A stretch of DNA of 64,000 nt from positions 620,001-684,000 of the forward strand of contig NZ_VFMM01000004.1 in NCBI RefSeq assembly GCF_006715085.1. Reading direction: 5' to 3'. Shown piece by piece: positions 33,563 to 42,155 of this stretch. Within the stretch, counting starts at the first letter, position 1. Each line of letters begins with the position of its first letter. The DNA is from Kribbella jejuensis. GTDB taxonomy: Bacteria; Actinomycetota; Actinomycetes; Propionibacteriales; Kribbellaceae. The position numbers and the translations under genes were made by a program. Under the pieces are notes generated by a model. That model worked only from the letters and a program-made list of their open reading frames with translations. It was not told the DNA's origin and did not search any database.

Positions 33563-35104
33563 TCAGTTGGTCTTGGGGCGGACGGCGAACATTCCGGCGA
33601 TCACCACAGAGGGGATCAGCACCACCCACAGGCTGCTCAGGTTGAGCAGCACCGGAGCCAGACAGATCATCAGCAGGTCGAAGCCACGGGCCGGCTGCGA
33701 GAACAGGCCGGGTGGGATCGCCCCCATCGGGGACGTGACGAGCGGTCCGGCGTACGACGGTGGGCGCGCGGACGCCTGCCGCACGGTACCCGTGATGATG
33801 CCTGCGGCAACGGCGAACGTCGACGCCGCGCTGCCGATCGCGGGGTACGCGCAGGCCGCCCAGACGACCGTGACGCCCGCCGGTACGACGGCCATCACCA
33901 CGCGCAGCTCGCGCAGGTCCCAGCCGAGTGCGCGGACCAATCCCGTCGAGCGGCACGCGGTACGGAGGCCGTCGAGCAGCGGTCGTACGGCGATGAAGCC
34001 GGCGATCGCAGCGGCAATCGGTACCAGCACACGGAACCCGGCGCCGTGCACGGCGTACGGCACGACGAGCAGCCCGAACGCGACCGCGAGCCGCCGCGGC
34101 CAGCGCAGGATCCGCCGGAACTCGCGCTGCACGATCGCGGCACCGTTCGCGCCGCGCCCGCGATGCGAACGCACTCGCCCCTTGAGACGCCAGTGCCGGC
34201 CGGCGATCACGTCACCGAGCATGCTGATGTCCAAGCTGCTCGCCGCGCCCGCCAGCCCGGCGAGCAACTCACCGCCGGCAATCACACTGATCCGCCCCAG
34301 CCGGTCGAGCGTGCGCGACATGACGAGCGCCAAGGCGAGGCACACCACCACCGCTACGGCGGACAGCAGGAGAAACTCGCCACCGCTGCCTTCAATCTCC
34401 TGAACCTGGGCGAACGTGAGCACTACGTTGGCCGTCTGCACACTCCGCCCAGGAGTGGGACGAAGCGCAAGAATCACCGCCGGCACGACGGCCAGCAGCA
34501 GGAGTACGTCGGCCACCCGCAGCGTCCACCACGTACGCCGCGCCGTCTGCTGGGCCCAGACCGTCCCGACGGCCGCGCAGACCAGCGCGGCGCCGATCAG
34601 CACGGCAGCTTCGAAGACGTCGACGACGGGTGCGCCGATGAGCGCCCAGATCAGGGCGCCGACGATCATGCCGATCACCGCGACCGACGCGATCACCAGG
34701 CGATAGGCCGGGCGGAGCAGGGATGCTCGGCTGACCGGGGTGGCGAGGAGCCAGAAGCCGGTGGCGCGCGAGGCGGAAACGGGGCCGACGGCAAGCAACA
34801 CTCGCAGTGTCGTTGCCAGTAGCAACGGTACGACGATCCACGGGAACCACGAGATCGCTTGCGCACAGGACAGCGACGAGCAGCCGGCCGCGTTCGAGTT
34901 CAGATGCCGTACGACGTTGCCACCGGTCGCGCCGGCCATCAGCAGCGTGAAGACGACCAGGTAGATGTCCTCGAAGATCTCCCAGAACGACCGGTCCGCG
35001 TGCTGCCGCCGGGTGTTCCGCATCCATCGCCGGAGCGACCGCGACGTCGGGATCGCGCCGAAGTCTGCCGGGTCGAACTGCACCGGTCCCTCCGCTGCGC
35101 TCAT
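33563..35104 (-). CDS. DUF6297-like ABC transporter membrane protein
   Basis: 513 residues from ATG 35104, which overlaps the ATPase stop (ATGA). About ten to twelve membrane segments are spread over the whole length, with a basic loop near residues 310-335 (GRVRSHRGRGANGAAI). It is paired with an ABC ATPase and so is the likely membrane half of an exporter. I assign DUF6297 from memory of actinobacterial ABC pairs and would accept another permease family. Cargo unknown. Confidence 0.7.
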   Translation of the reverse strand: MSAAEGPVQFDPADFGAIPTSRSLRRWMRNTRRQHADRSFWEIFEDIYLVVFTLLMAGATGGNVVRHLNSNAAGCSSLSCAQAISWFPWIVVPLLLATTLRVLLAVGPVSASRATGFWLLATPVSRASLLRPAYRLVIASVAVIGMIVGALIWALIGAPVVDVFEAAVLIGAALVCAAVGTVWAQQTARRTWWTLRVADVLLLLAVVPAVILALRPTPGRSVQTANVVLTFAQVQEIEGSGGEFLLLSAVAVVVCLALALVMSRTLDRLGRISVIAGGELLAGLAGAASSLDISMLGDVIAGRHWRLKGRVRSHRGRGANGAAIVQREFRRILRWPRRLAVAFGLLVVPYAVHGAGFRVLVPIAAAIAGFIAVRPLLDGLRTACRSTGLVRALGWDLRELRVVMAVVPAGVTVVWAACAYPAIGSAASTFAVAAGIITGTVRQASARPPSYAGPLVTSPMGAIPPGLFSQPARGFDLLMICLAPVLLNLSSLWVVLIPSVVIAGMFAVRPKTN

Positions 35105-35745
35105 GGCAGCGGAGTGAGCGTGACGACGGAGTCCGCGACGGTCTCGACCAGGCCGGGGTCGTGGCTCGCGAACAGGATCGACGTACCGGAGTTCTTCTCC
35201 GCGACCAGCCGGTCCGACAGCCACTGCACGCCGCCGGTGTCGAGCCGTGCCTCGGGTTCGTCGAGCACCATCAGCTTGCGCGGCCGGACCAGCGCCGTCG
35301 CCAGCGCGAGCCGGCGACGCTGGCCGGACGACAGCGACCCCGGCAGCTGATCGGCGGCCGACAGCAGGCCGATGTCGTCGAGGATCGTGTCGACCAGGTC
35401 CTCCGGTGTCGCGTTCCCGTGGGCGCGGGCCAGCAGGTCGAGGTGCTCGGCCGCGGTCAGGTCCGGGAAGAAGTCCAGGTCGTCGAGCAGCGTGGCGACG
35501 TCCCGCCGGACCGCCTCGGCGCGCTCGTCGATCGGCTGACCGTCGAGCAGGATCTTCCCGGCCGCCGGGACGGCCGCGCCGACGATGCACTTGAGCACGG
35601 TCGTCTTGCCGGCGCCGTTCGGCCCGACCAGCGCGATCGCCTGCCCGGCGGCGAGAGTGAAGTTCAGTCCCTCGATCACCGGGCGGTCGCCGTAGTTGTG
35701 CTGAAGTCCCGAGACAGCCAGCCTGGGCGCCTGTTTCTTGCTCAC
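35101..35745 (-). CDS. ABC transporter ATP-binding protein
   Basis: 214 residues from GTG 35745, which overlaps the stop of the O-methyltransferase gene. Walker A is GPNGAGKTT, the signature is LSSGQRRRLALA, Walker B is KLMVLDEPEARLD and the H-loop is FASHDPGLVE. The single compact domain fits an ATPase of an ABC-2-like exporter. Coupled overlaps on both sides put methyltransferase, ATPase and permease in one operon. Confidence 0.88.
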   Translation of the reverse strand: MSKKQAPRLAVSGLQHNYGDRPVIEGLNFTLAAGQAIALVGPNGAGKTTVLKCIVGAAVPAAGKILLDGQPIDERAEAVRRDVATLLDDLDFFPDLTAAEHLDLLARAHGNATPEDLVDTILDDIGLLSAADQLPGSLSSGQRRRLALATALVRPRKLMVLDEPEARLDTGGVQWLSDRLVAEKNSGTSILFASHDPGLVETVADSVVTLTPLP

Positions 35746-36377
35746 TTCTTGCGGACCAGAGTCAGCCCGTCGCCGATGCCGAGCATGATCACGTCGACGC
35801 GCGCGTCGCCGGCGACATGCGCGTTGAACTCCTTGCGGTCGGCCGGGCCGTCCGCGTCGATCACCCGGCCGCCGGCCAGCGTGTTGTCGAACAGCAGCAA
35901 TCCGTTCGGCCGGATCAGCGGCAGCACGGTCTCGTAGTACTTGATGTACCAGTCCTTGTCGGCGTCGACGAACGCGAGGTCGAACGTACCGTCGAGCTTG
36001 GTCACCGACTCGTGCGCGTCGCCGATCCGCAGGTCGATCCGGTCCGCGACGCCGGCCCGCTCCCAGTACTTCCGGCCGATCGAGGTCCACTCCTCGCTCA
36101 CGTCCAGGCAGATCAGCTCGCCGTCGGCGGGCAGACCGCGGGAGATCGCCAGCGCCGAGAACCCGGTGAAGGTACCGATCTCGACCGCCCGGCGCGCCCC
36201 GATCAGCCGGGTCAGGGTGGTCAGCAGGCCGGCCTGGTCGGCGGTGGTGAGCATGCCGGCCGGGCTGCCGAGCTGCTCGGTCTCGGCCCGCAACTCGGTC
36301 GCGATCTCGTCCAGCGGCATCCCGTGGGCGAGCATGTAGTCGTGCAGTTCCTCGGTCACCGGCACCTGATGGCCCAT
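35742..36377 (-). CDS. SAM-dependent O-methyltransferase (caffeoyl-CoA/catechol type)
   Basis: 211 residues of the Methyltransf_3 family. The SAM site is RAVEIGTFTGFSALAISRGLP, and the divalent-metal residues are in DLAFVDADKDWY and LLLFDNTLAGG. Family members methylate catechol-type hydroxyls using Mg2+ or a similar ion. It is the first gene of a three-gene operon with an ABC exporter, so it may modify a small molecule that the transporter moves. That link is inference. Confidence 0.88.
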   Translation of the reverse strand: MGHQVPVTEELHDYMLAHGMPLDEIATELRAETEQLGSPAGMLTTADQAGLLTTLTRLIGARRAVEIGTFTGFSALAISRGLPADGELICLDVSEEWTSIGRKYWERAGVADRIDLRIGDAHESVTKLDGTFDLAFVDADKDWYIKYYETVLPLIRPNGLLLFDNTLAGGRVIDADGPADRKEFNAHVAGDARVDVIMLGIGDGLTLVRKK

Positions 36378-36472
36378 GGGAAATCCGCCCTCCGTGTATT
36401 AAGTCGTCGCCTTGTAGTCTCTATGGGTTGCTCGTTGCACCGACACCCACCCCACCCGAGGGAGCTTCACCC

Positions 36473-37453
36473 ATGCGAATCGCCATCGCCGGATCGATCG
36501 CGACCGACATCCTGATGACGTTCCCGGGCCGGTTCAAGGACCAGTTCCTCGAAGAACAGATGCACAAGGTGTCGCTGTCCTTCCTGGTCGACGAGCTGGT
36601 CGTGCACCGCGGCGGGGTCGGCGCGAACATCTGCTACGGGATGGCCCAGCTCGGGTACCCGTCGCTGCTGGTCGGCTCGGTCGGCGCCGACTTCGCCGAG
36701 TACGGCGCCGCGCTGACGGCCGTCGGCGTGGACGTGTCGCATGTCCGCGTCTGCGAGAACGTACACACCGCGCGGTTCACCTGTACGACGGACCTGGACG
36801 CGAACCAGATCGCCTCGTTCTACACCGGCGCGATGGCCGAGGCGCGCGAGCTCGACCTGGGCGCGATCCACCGGGCCGCGGGCGGTGTCGACCTGGTGCT
36901 GATCGGCGCCGACGACCCGGACGCGATGCTGAAGCACACCGAGCTGGCCAAGCAGCACGGGATCGCGGTCGCGGCCGACCCGTCGCAGCAGCTCGCCCGG
37001 ATGGAGGGTGACGCGATCCGCACCCTGATCGACGGCGCGGCGTACCTGTTCAGCAACGAGTACGAGTCCGGTCTGATGGCGCAGAAGACCGGCTGGAGCC
37101 ACGACGAGATCCTCGAGCGGGTTGGCGTCCGGGTCACCACGCACGGCGGCGACGGGGTGGTGATCGAGGACCGCACCGGGATCCTGGCGAAGGTGCCCGC
37201 GGTGCCGGCGCCGAAGCTCGTGGACCCGACCGGCGGCGGCGACGCGTTCCGGGCCGGCTACCTGACTGGCCGGGCCGCCGGTCTCGACCACGAGGCCGCC
37301 GCTCATCTCGGCTGCACGCTCGCGACCACGGTCCTGGAGACGGTCGGCACCCAGGAATACACGCTGGACCACCCGACCTTCCTCGACCGGCTCGCCGGCG
37401 CGTACGGCGCCGACGCCGCCGCCACCGCGAAGCAGGCGCTCAAGCAGGCCTAA
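36473..37453 (+). CDS. PfkB-family carbohydrate kinase, adenosine-kinase-like (Rv2202c type)
   Basis: 326 residues from ATG 36473, with GGGAG 10 nt before it. PfkB signatures are GGVGANICYGMAQLGYPSLLVG near the N-terminus and VDPTGGGDAFRAGYLTG with the catalytic Asp near residue 256. The start MRIAIAGSIATDILMTFPGR and the DANQIASFYTGAMAEA segment match the mycobacterial enzyme characterised as an adenosine kinase. I would expect purine salvage, with a ribokinase-like sugar kinase as the alternative. Confidence 0.85.
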   Translation: MRIAIAGSIATDILMTFPGRFKDQFLEEQMHKVSLSFLVDELVVHRGGVGANICYGMAQLGYPSLLVGSVGADFAEYGAALTAVGVDVSHVRVCENVHTARFTCTTDLDANQIASFYTGAMAEARELDLGAIHRAAGGVDLVLIGADDPDAMLKHTELAKQHGIAVAADPSQQLARMEGDAIRTLIDGAAYLFSNEYESGLMAQKTGWSHDEILERVGVRVTTHGGDGVVIEDRTGILAKVPAVPAPKLVDPTGGGDAFRAGYLTGRAAGLDHEAAAHLGCTLATTVLETVGTQEYTLDHPTFLDRLAGAYGADAAATAKQALKQA

Positions 37454-37869
37454 CCCAGACGGGCCAGGGCGCCCGTCTGCGCCAACAGAGCGAACCGGTC
37501 GGGGTTGCCCCAGTGCTCGACGATCCGGCCGTCCTGCACCCGCGCCTGCTCGAACAGCGTGATCTCGACGGGCGCGTTGCTCGGCGGCCCGAAGAACGAA
37601 CCGGTCGCCGTACCCCGGGCCCGGCCGCGCGCCCAGACCAGGTCGCCGACGACGACCGAGTCCTCCAGCGTGTAGACGATGTCCGGCATCAACTCGTGCA
37701 CCTGCCGGATCGCGGCCTTCACCTGCGCCCGCGCCTGCTCACCCCTCCCGGCCAGGCCGAACTGGTGCTCGATCAGATCCGGCGCGCACACCTCGTCGAC
37801 GATCGCCTCGTTCCCGGTCGCGAACCCCTCGTGCAGGATCCGCTCCAGAACCTCCAGTGGTCCTTCCAT
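37450..37869 (-). CDS. SnoaL-like polyketide-cyclase-fold protein
   Basis: 139 residues with an NTF2/SnoaL fold. DEVCAPDLIEHQFGLAGRGE and VKAAIRQVHELMPDIVYTLE match the ester-cyclase (SnoaL-like) group, with the His/Asp positions often used as general base. Many such proteins in soil actinomycetes have no known substrate. It is divergent from a TetR gene with a shared inverted repeat and overlaps the end of the adenosine-kinase homologue by 4 bp. Confidence 0.82.
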   Translation of the reverse strand: MEGPLEVLERILHEGFATGNEAIVDEVCAPDLIEHQFGLAGRGEQARAQVKAAIRQVHELMPDIVYTLEDSVVVGDLVWARGRARGTATGSFFGPPSNAPVEITLFEQARVQDGRIVEHWGNPDRFALLAQTGALARLG

Positions 37870-37905
37870 GACTCCCCCAATTCAGTAGTCGTGCACTCGA
37901 TGCAG

Positions 37906-37930
37906 TATCACTGCACTGAACACAGTGATA
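37906..37930. promoter_or_regulatory. Inverted repeat operator on TetR promoter
   Basis: tatcactg (37906-37913) and cagtgata (37923-37930) are perfect inverted arms with a 9-nt spacer. The -10 box TAGTGT (37929-37934) of the leaderless TetR gene overlaps the right arm and lies 6 nt before ATG 37941, so binding should block transcription. Confidence 0.65.
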
Positions 37931-37940
37931 GTGTGCCGAT

Positions 37941-38534
37941 ATGGCCGATCCTGTCAAGACCTACCGCCAGGTGCAGGCGGAGGAGACCCGGATCCGGATC
38001 GCGCAGGCGGCGCGCCGGCTGTTCGGCGAGCAGGGGTACGGCGCCACCAGCATCGACGCGATCGCCAAGGACGCGGGCGTCGCGACCCGGACCGTGTATT
38101 CCGCGTTCGGGACCAAGCGGGAGATCCTGTCGCTGATCTGCGACCTGTGGCTGTCCGAGGCCGGCGCGCTGGAGCGGGCCCAGCAGGTGTTCGCGATCGC
38201 CGATCCGGTCGAGCGGCTGCGCGGTGCGGCCGGCTGGCTGACGAACCTGTACGCGGCCGGCTTCGACGTCGTGCTGATCTTCGAGGCCGCGACCGACGAG
38301 AGCCCCGAGACGAAGACGTTGCTCCGCTCGAAGCTTGCCGGACGCAACGAGGTGATGGACGCGATGATCGCCTCACTGGGCGACGTACTACGGGTGCCGC
38401 TGAAGCAGGCGCAGGCGATCTACCGCGCGCTCGCCGCGCCCGGTGTCTACCAGGAGCTGGTCAGCGAGTCCGGGTGGACCCCGGCGGAGTTCGAGGCGTT
38501 CGTCGCGGACTCACTCCAGCGTCAGCTGCTCTGA
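37941..38534 (+). CDS. TetR-family transcriptional regulator
   Basis: 197 residues. The helix-turn-helix (about 30-65) is TSIDAIAKDAGVATRTVYSA, followed by FGTKREIL. The C-terminal effector domain has no recognised ligand. It faces the SnoaL-like gene across a 71-bp gap with an inverted repeat, the usual set-up for a local repressor. The transcript is probably leaderless. The last 13 bp overlap the convergent GntR gene. Confidence 0.92.
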   Translation: MADPVKTYRQVQAEETRIRIAQAARRLFGEQGYGATSIDAIAKDAGVATRTVYSAFGTKREILSLICDLWLSEAGALERAQQVFAIADPVERLRGAAGWLTNLYAAGFDVVLIFEAATDESPETKTLLRSKLAGRNEVMDAMIASLGDVLRVPLKQAQAIYRALAAPGVYQELVSESGWTPAEFEAFVADSLQRQLL

Positions 38535-39217
38535 GAGCGGGCCCACAGGCCGCGGACGTGGCCGATGTGGCGCCGCATCAGCTGCTCGGCGCCTTCGCCG
38601 TCGCCGGCCTCGACGAGGTCGAGCAGTTCGTGGTGTTCGGTCGCGGACGGCACCAGCCGGCCGCTCTCGACCAGCGGGGTCAGCCCGAGCAGCCGGGTCT
38701 GTGAGCGCAGGTCCGACACGACGTCGACGAGCTTCTGGTTCCCGGAGTACGCGAGCAGCGTCACGTGGAAGACCCGGTCCGCCTCGATGTACGCGATCAG
38801 GTCACCGGCCTCGGCCGCCACCACGATGTCCTCGGCGAGCCGGCGCAGCCGCGGGTAGTCCGCCGCCGGGATCACCGGGACGACGTCCCGGACCGTCGGC
38901 GGCTCGATCAGCTGGCGGACGGCGGCCACGTTGTCCAGGTCGTCGTCGGACACCTCGGTGACCCGGAATCCCTTGTTCCGCAGCGAGATGACCAGTCCCT
39001 CGCGGACAAGGTCGAGCATCGCCTCCCGGACCGGGGTCGCGGAGACGCCGAACCGGGCGCCGAGGGTCGGCGCCGAGTACACCTCCCCCGGCTTCAGCTC
39101 GCCGGAGATCACCGCCGCCCGGAGCGCGTTCGCGACGCTGTCGCGCAGGTTCTCGCGCTGCGCCAGCCGCCGGACGCTCGGCAGCGGCTGCATCGGCTGC
39201 GTCGAATCGGCAGTCAT
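38522..39217 (-). CDS. GntR-family regulator, FadR/FCD subgroup
   Basis: 231 residues from ATG 39217, with GGAGGTGAAGGG upstream. The winged helix (about 20-85) includes LRAAVISGELKPGEVYSAPT and FGVSATPVREAML. The C-terminal FCD domain has Asp/His metal-binding positions near VFHVTLLAYSGN and EHHELLDLVEAGDG. It follows the seven-gene glycopeptide operon on the same strand after a 39-bp gap (to 39257). It is therefore the obvious candidate to control that operon through the inverted repeat at 47660-47696. Its own upstream region carries ttgtgaaacaca (39240-39251), similar in style. Confidence 0.88.
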   Translation of the reverse strand: MTADSTQPMQPLPSVRRLAQRENLRDSVANALRAAVISGELKPGEVYSAPTLGARFGVSATPVREAMLDLVREGLVISLRNKGFRVTEVSDDDLDNVAAVRQLIEPPTVRDVVPVIPAADYPRLRRLAEDIVVAAEAGDLIAYIEADRVFHVTLLAYSGNQKLVDVVSDLRSQTRLLGLTPLVESGRLVPSATEHHELLDLVEAGDGEGAEQLMRRHIGHVRGLWARSQSS

Positions 39218-39256
39218 CCCTTCACCTCCCTGGTGGCCTATTGTGAAACACACCGG

Positions 39257-40534
39257 TCAGCGATCCCGGACGCCACCCCCGATCGATGCGACCAGCTCCG
39301 TCAGCCGCTCGAACACCCGGTCCGCGCCGATCCCGTCGTGCTCGTACTCGTTGGTCACCCACGCCTGCACGTTCCCGACCCGGCTCGCGGTGTCCAGTTG
39401 CAGCCCGGAGTCGACGTACATGTCGTCGAAATAGACCGCGGCGGCCACCGGTACGTCGTTCGCGGCGAGCTTCTCGACGTCGTACAAGGCCGGCCAGCTC
39501 GGGCGTTGCGCGAGCAGCTCGACGGCGCCCTGGAACGGCCGCAGCCCGCGGATCTCTTCGAACATCCAGGGGTACATCATCTCGCCGGTGAACAGCAGCG
39601 GCCGGGCGTCCTCGGCGAACTCCGGGTGCCGCGCCCGCTCCGTCTCGGCCGCCCAGCCGGTCGCGCCCTCGCCGGAGCCGTAGATGCTCTCCTGGAGTGC
39701 CGCGAACAACGGATTCCCGAGGTACGACGACTGGGCATGGACCTGGCCCAGGAAGGTGTCCGAGAGCTCGTCGCCGTCGAACGCCTCGTCGATGAGCCAG
39801 TGGATCCGCTCGTACCCGGGCTTCATCCCGAAGTCGATGCCGAGCGACTGGAACCGCCGTACCGTCAACCGGTCGCCGTCCGGCAGCCGTACGTCGTCCG
39901 TCGCGAGCCGGTCCGCGATCCGGCTGACGCGCTCGACATTGTGCGGGTACCGCCGGTAGAACTCGCGGTTCTTCGCGGCGACCCGCGGATAGGTCCGCCG
40001 GTACACCTCGGCGGCGGACGGATCGATCGAGGCGAGACCACCGGTCACGTAACAGGCGCTCAGACCTTCGGGCGCCTGCGACAGGTAGGTGAGCGTGAGG
40101 AACCCGCCATAGCTCTGGCCGAGCGTGGACCAGCGCTTGCCGCCGAAGACGGTCTTCCGCAGGTGCTCGGCGTCGGCGACGATCGAGTCCGCCCGGAAGC
40201 AGGCGAGGTACGCCGCGCCTTCCTCGGCCGTCATCGACGCCATCCGCCGGCCACTTACCGGCGTACTGCGTCCGGTGCCGCGCTGATCCATCAGCACAAC
40301 CCGATACGTCTTCAACGCCCGTCCGATCCACCCGTCGGCGCTGACCGGCCTGGGCCCCTTCCCGCCCGGTCCGCCCTGCAAGAACAGCAAGACGGGCAGC
40401 TCCTCGTCCTGCTTAGTGGGATCCACCAACTCCCGCGCAAACAGGCTGATCGACTCCCCTGGCTCTTCCCAGTTCAAGGGAACGTCGACAGTGTGATCCC
40501 GTACGTGCATTCCCGGAATCGTGTAGCTGATCAT
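39257..40534 (-). CDS. Prolyl-aminopeptidase-like alpha/beta hydrolase
   Basis: 425 residues from ATG 40534, overlapping the stop of the preceding ATPase gene (ATGA). The oxyanion segment LQGGPGGKGPRP (about 52-63), DQRGTGRS (83-90) and the nucleophile elbow GQSYGG with Ser141 are those of family S33 proline iminopeptidases. These remove N-terminal proline (and often hydroxyproline) from peptides. There is no signal peptide, so it acts inside the cell. As the last gene of an operon with GH127 and a peptide importer, a role in degrading imported proline- or hydroxyproline-rich peptides is a good inference. Confidence 0.88.
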   Translation of the reverse strand: MISYTIPGMHVRDHTVDVPLNWEEPGESISLFARELVDPTKQDEELPVLLFLQGGPGGKGPRPVSADGWIGRALKTYRVVLMDQRGTGRSTPVSGRRMASMTAEEGAAYLACFRADSIVADAEHLRKTVFGGKRWSTLGQSYGGFLTLTYLSQAPEGLSACYVTGGLASIDPSAAEVYRRTYPRVAAKNREFYRRYPHNVERVSRIADRLATDDVRLPDGDRLTVRRFQSLGIDFGMKPGYERIHWLIDEAFDGDELSDTFLGQVHAQSSYLGNPLFAALQESIYGSGEGATGWAAETERARHPEFAEDARPLLFTGEMMYPWMFEEIRGLRPFQGAVELLAQRPSWPALYDVEKLAANDVPVAAAVYFDDMYVDSGLQLDTASRVGNVQAWVTNEYEHDGIGADRVFERLTELVASIGGGVRDR

Positions 40535-41355
40535 CTCGCCGCCTTCTGCCTGCGTCTCGCGTCCCATTCCGGATTGATCCGGGGTACCGCCGCCAACAAC
40601 GTCTTCGTGTAGTCGTGCTCGGGCGCACCGAACACCTGGTCGCACGACCCCAGCTCCACGATTCTGCCCCGGTTCATCACCGCGACCCGCTGCGAGATCT
40701 GCCGCACCACGGCCAGGTCGTGCGCGATGAAGATGTAGCTGAACCCGCTCTCCCGCTGCAGCCGCATCAGCAACTCCAGCACCTGCGCCTGGATCGAGAC
40801 GTCCAGCGCCGACACCGCCTCGTCGCAGATCACCAGCTTCGGGTTGACCGCGAGCGCCCGGGCGATCCCGATCCGCTGCGCCTGTCCGCCGGAGAACTGT
40901 GCCGGGTATCGCCGGCAGTGGTCCGGGTTCAGCCCGACCCGCTCCATCAGCTCCTGCGCGAACGCCGTCCGCCCGGCCTTGGGCGTGATGCCCTGGTAGC
41001 TGAGCGGGGCGGTGATGATCCGCTCGACGGTGTAGCGCGGGTTCAGTGACGAGAACGGGTCCTGGAACACGACCTGCACGTTGTTGCGGAACGACGAGAG
41101 ATCCTTGCCCGTGGCCCGGGTCACGTCCTGGCCGTCGAAGGCGACCGTGCCCGTGGTGGGTTCGAGCAACCGGGCCGCGATCCGCGCGGTGGTCGACTTC
41201 CCGCTGCCGGACTCGCCCACGATCGCCAGCGTCTCGCCGAGCTCGACCTCGAAGCTCACGTCGTCCACCGCGGTGAACGTGGTCTTCCGGGCCCGCGCCC
41301 CTTCGCCCCGCGTGACGAACTCTTTCGTCACGCCGCGTACTTCCAGCAAAGTCAT
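40531..41355 (-). CDS. Oligopeptide ABC importer ATPase (DppF/OppF type)
   Basis: 274 residues. Walker A is GESGSGKSTTARI, the signature is FSGGQAQRIGIARAL, Walker B is LVICDEAVSALDVS and the H-loop is FIAHDLAVVRQIS. The oligopeptide-type C-terminal extension ends with the segment DYTKTLLAAVPRINPEW. It overlaps both neighbours by 4 bp. Together with the 41352 ATPase it forms the two-ATPase motor usual for Dpp/Opp systems. Confidence 0.92.
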   Translation of the reverse strand: MTLLEVRGVTKEFVTRGEGARARKTTFTAVDDVSFEVELGETLAIVGESGSGKSTTARIAARLLEPTTGTVAFDGQDVTRATGKDLSSFRNNVQVVFQDPFSSLNPRYTVERIITAPLSYQGITPKAGRTAFAQELMERVGLNPDHCRRYPAQFSGGQAQRIGIARALAVNPKLVICDEAVSALDVSIQAQVLELLMRLQRESGFSYIFIAHDLAVVRQISQRVAVMNRGRIVELGSCDQVFGAPEHDYTKTLLAAVPRINPEWDARRRQKAAR

Positions 41356-42155
41356 GACGCTACCTCGTCGTCGATTCTGGGTACGGCGTCCAGCAGCATC
41401 CGGGTGTACTCGTGCCGAGGCTCCGAGAACACCTGCTCCGCCGTGCCGTACTCCACCGGATCACCCGACTGCATCACCAGGACTCGTTGCGCGATCGAGC
41501 TGATCACCGCCAGGTCGTGGGTGATGAAGATCATCCCGGTTCCGGTCGTCGACTGCAGCTCGGCGAGCAACTCCAGAATCTGGGCCTGTACCGTCACGTC
41601 GAGCGCGGTCGTCGGCTCGTCCGCGATCAGCATCGACGGCGAACAGCACAACGCCATCGCGATCATCACCCGTTGCCGCTGGCCACCGGAGAACTGGTGC
41701 GGGTAGTGGTCGACACGGCGTCCGGGGTCCGGGATTCCCACTCGTTCCAGAGCCTCGATCGCGACCTTGCGGGCCGCCTGCCGCGAACCGCCGCGATGGG
41801 CCCGGTACATCTCAGAGATCTGCAGACCCACGGTGTAGTAGGGGTTCAGCGACGACAGCGGATCCTGGAACACCATCGAGATGGCATTGCCCCGGACGGA
41901 TCTGAGGTCCCGGTCCGAGCGGCCGAGCAGTTCCTTGCCGTCGAGTTTGACGCTCCCCGAGGTCCGGGCGCCGCGCGGCAACAGGCCGAGCACGGCGAGG
42001 GCCGTCATCGACTTGCCCGATCCGGACTCGCCGACGATGCCGACGGTCTCGTCCCGGCCGACCGTGAACGACACGTTCTTCACCACGTCGACCGGGCCGC
42101 GGCTGGTCGGCAAAGTGACTGTCAGATCGTCGACAACAAACAATTCCTCGCTCAT
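41352..42155 (-). CDS. Oligopeptide ABC importer ATPase (DppD/OppD type)
   Basis: 267 residues from ATG 42155. Walker A is GESGSGKSMTALAV, the signature is FSGGQRQRVMIAMAL, Walker B is MLIADEPTTALDV and the H-loop is FITHDLAVIS. The segment LSSLNPYYTVGLQISEM is typical of the D-type subunit. It is translated in coupling with both neighbours. Confidence 0.92.
   Translation of the reverse strand: MSEELFVVDDLTVTLPTSRGPVDVVKNVSFTVGRDETVGIVGESGSGKSMTALAVLGLLPRGARTSGSVKLDGKELLGRSDRDLRSVRGNAISMVFQDPLSSLNPYYTVGLQISEMYRAHRGGSRQAARKVAIEALERVGIPDPGRRVDHYPHQFSGGQRQRVMIAMALCCSPSMLIADEPTTALDVTVQAQILELLAELQSTTGTGMIFITHDLAVISSIAQRVLVMQSGDPVEYGTAEQVFSEPRHEYTRMLLDAVPRIDDEVAS

Noticed and set aside
38765..40612. 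Plus-strand frame of about 615 codons opposite the GntR and peptidase genes
   Set aside because: Same reason: antisense to genes with recognisable domains, no motif of its own.
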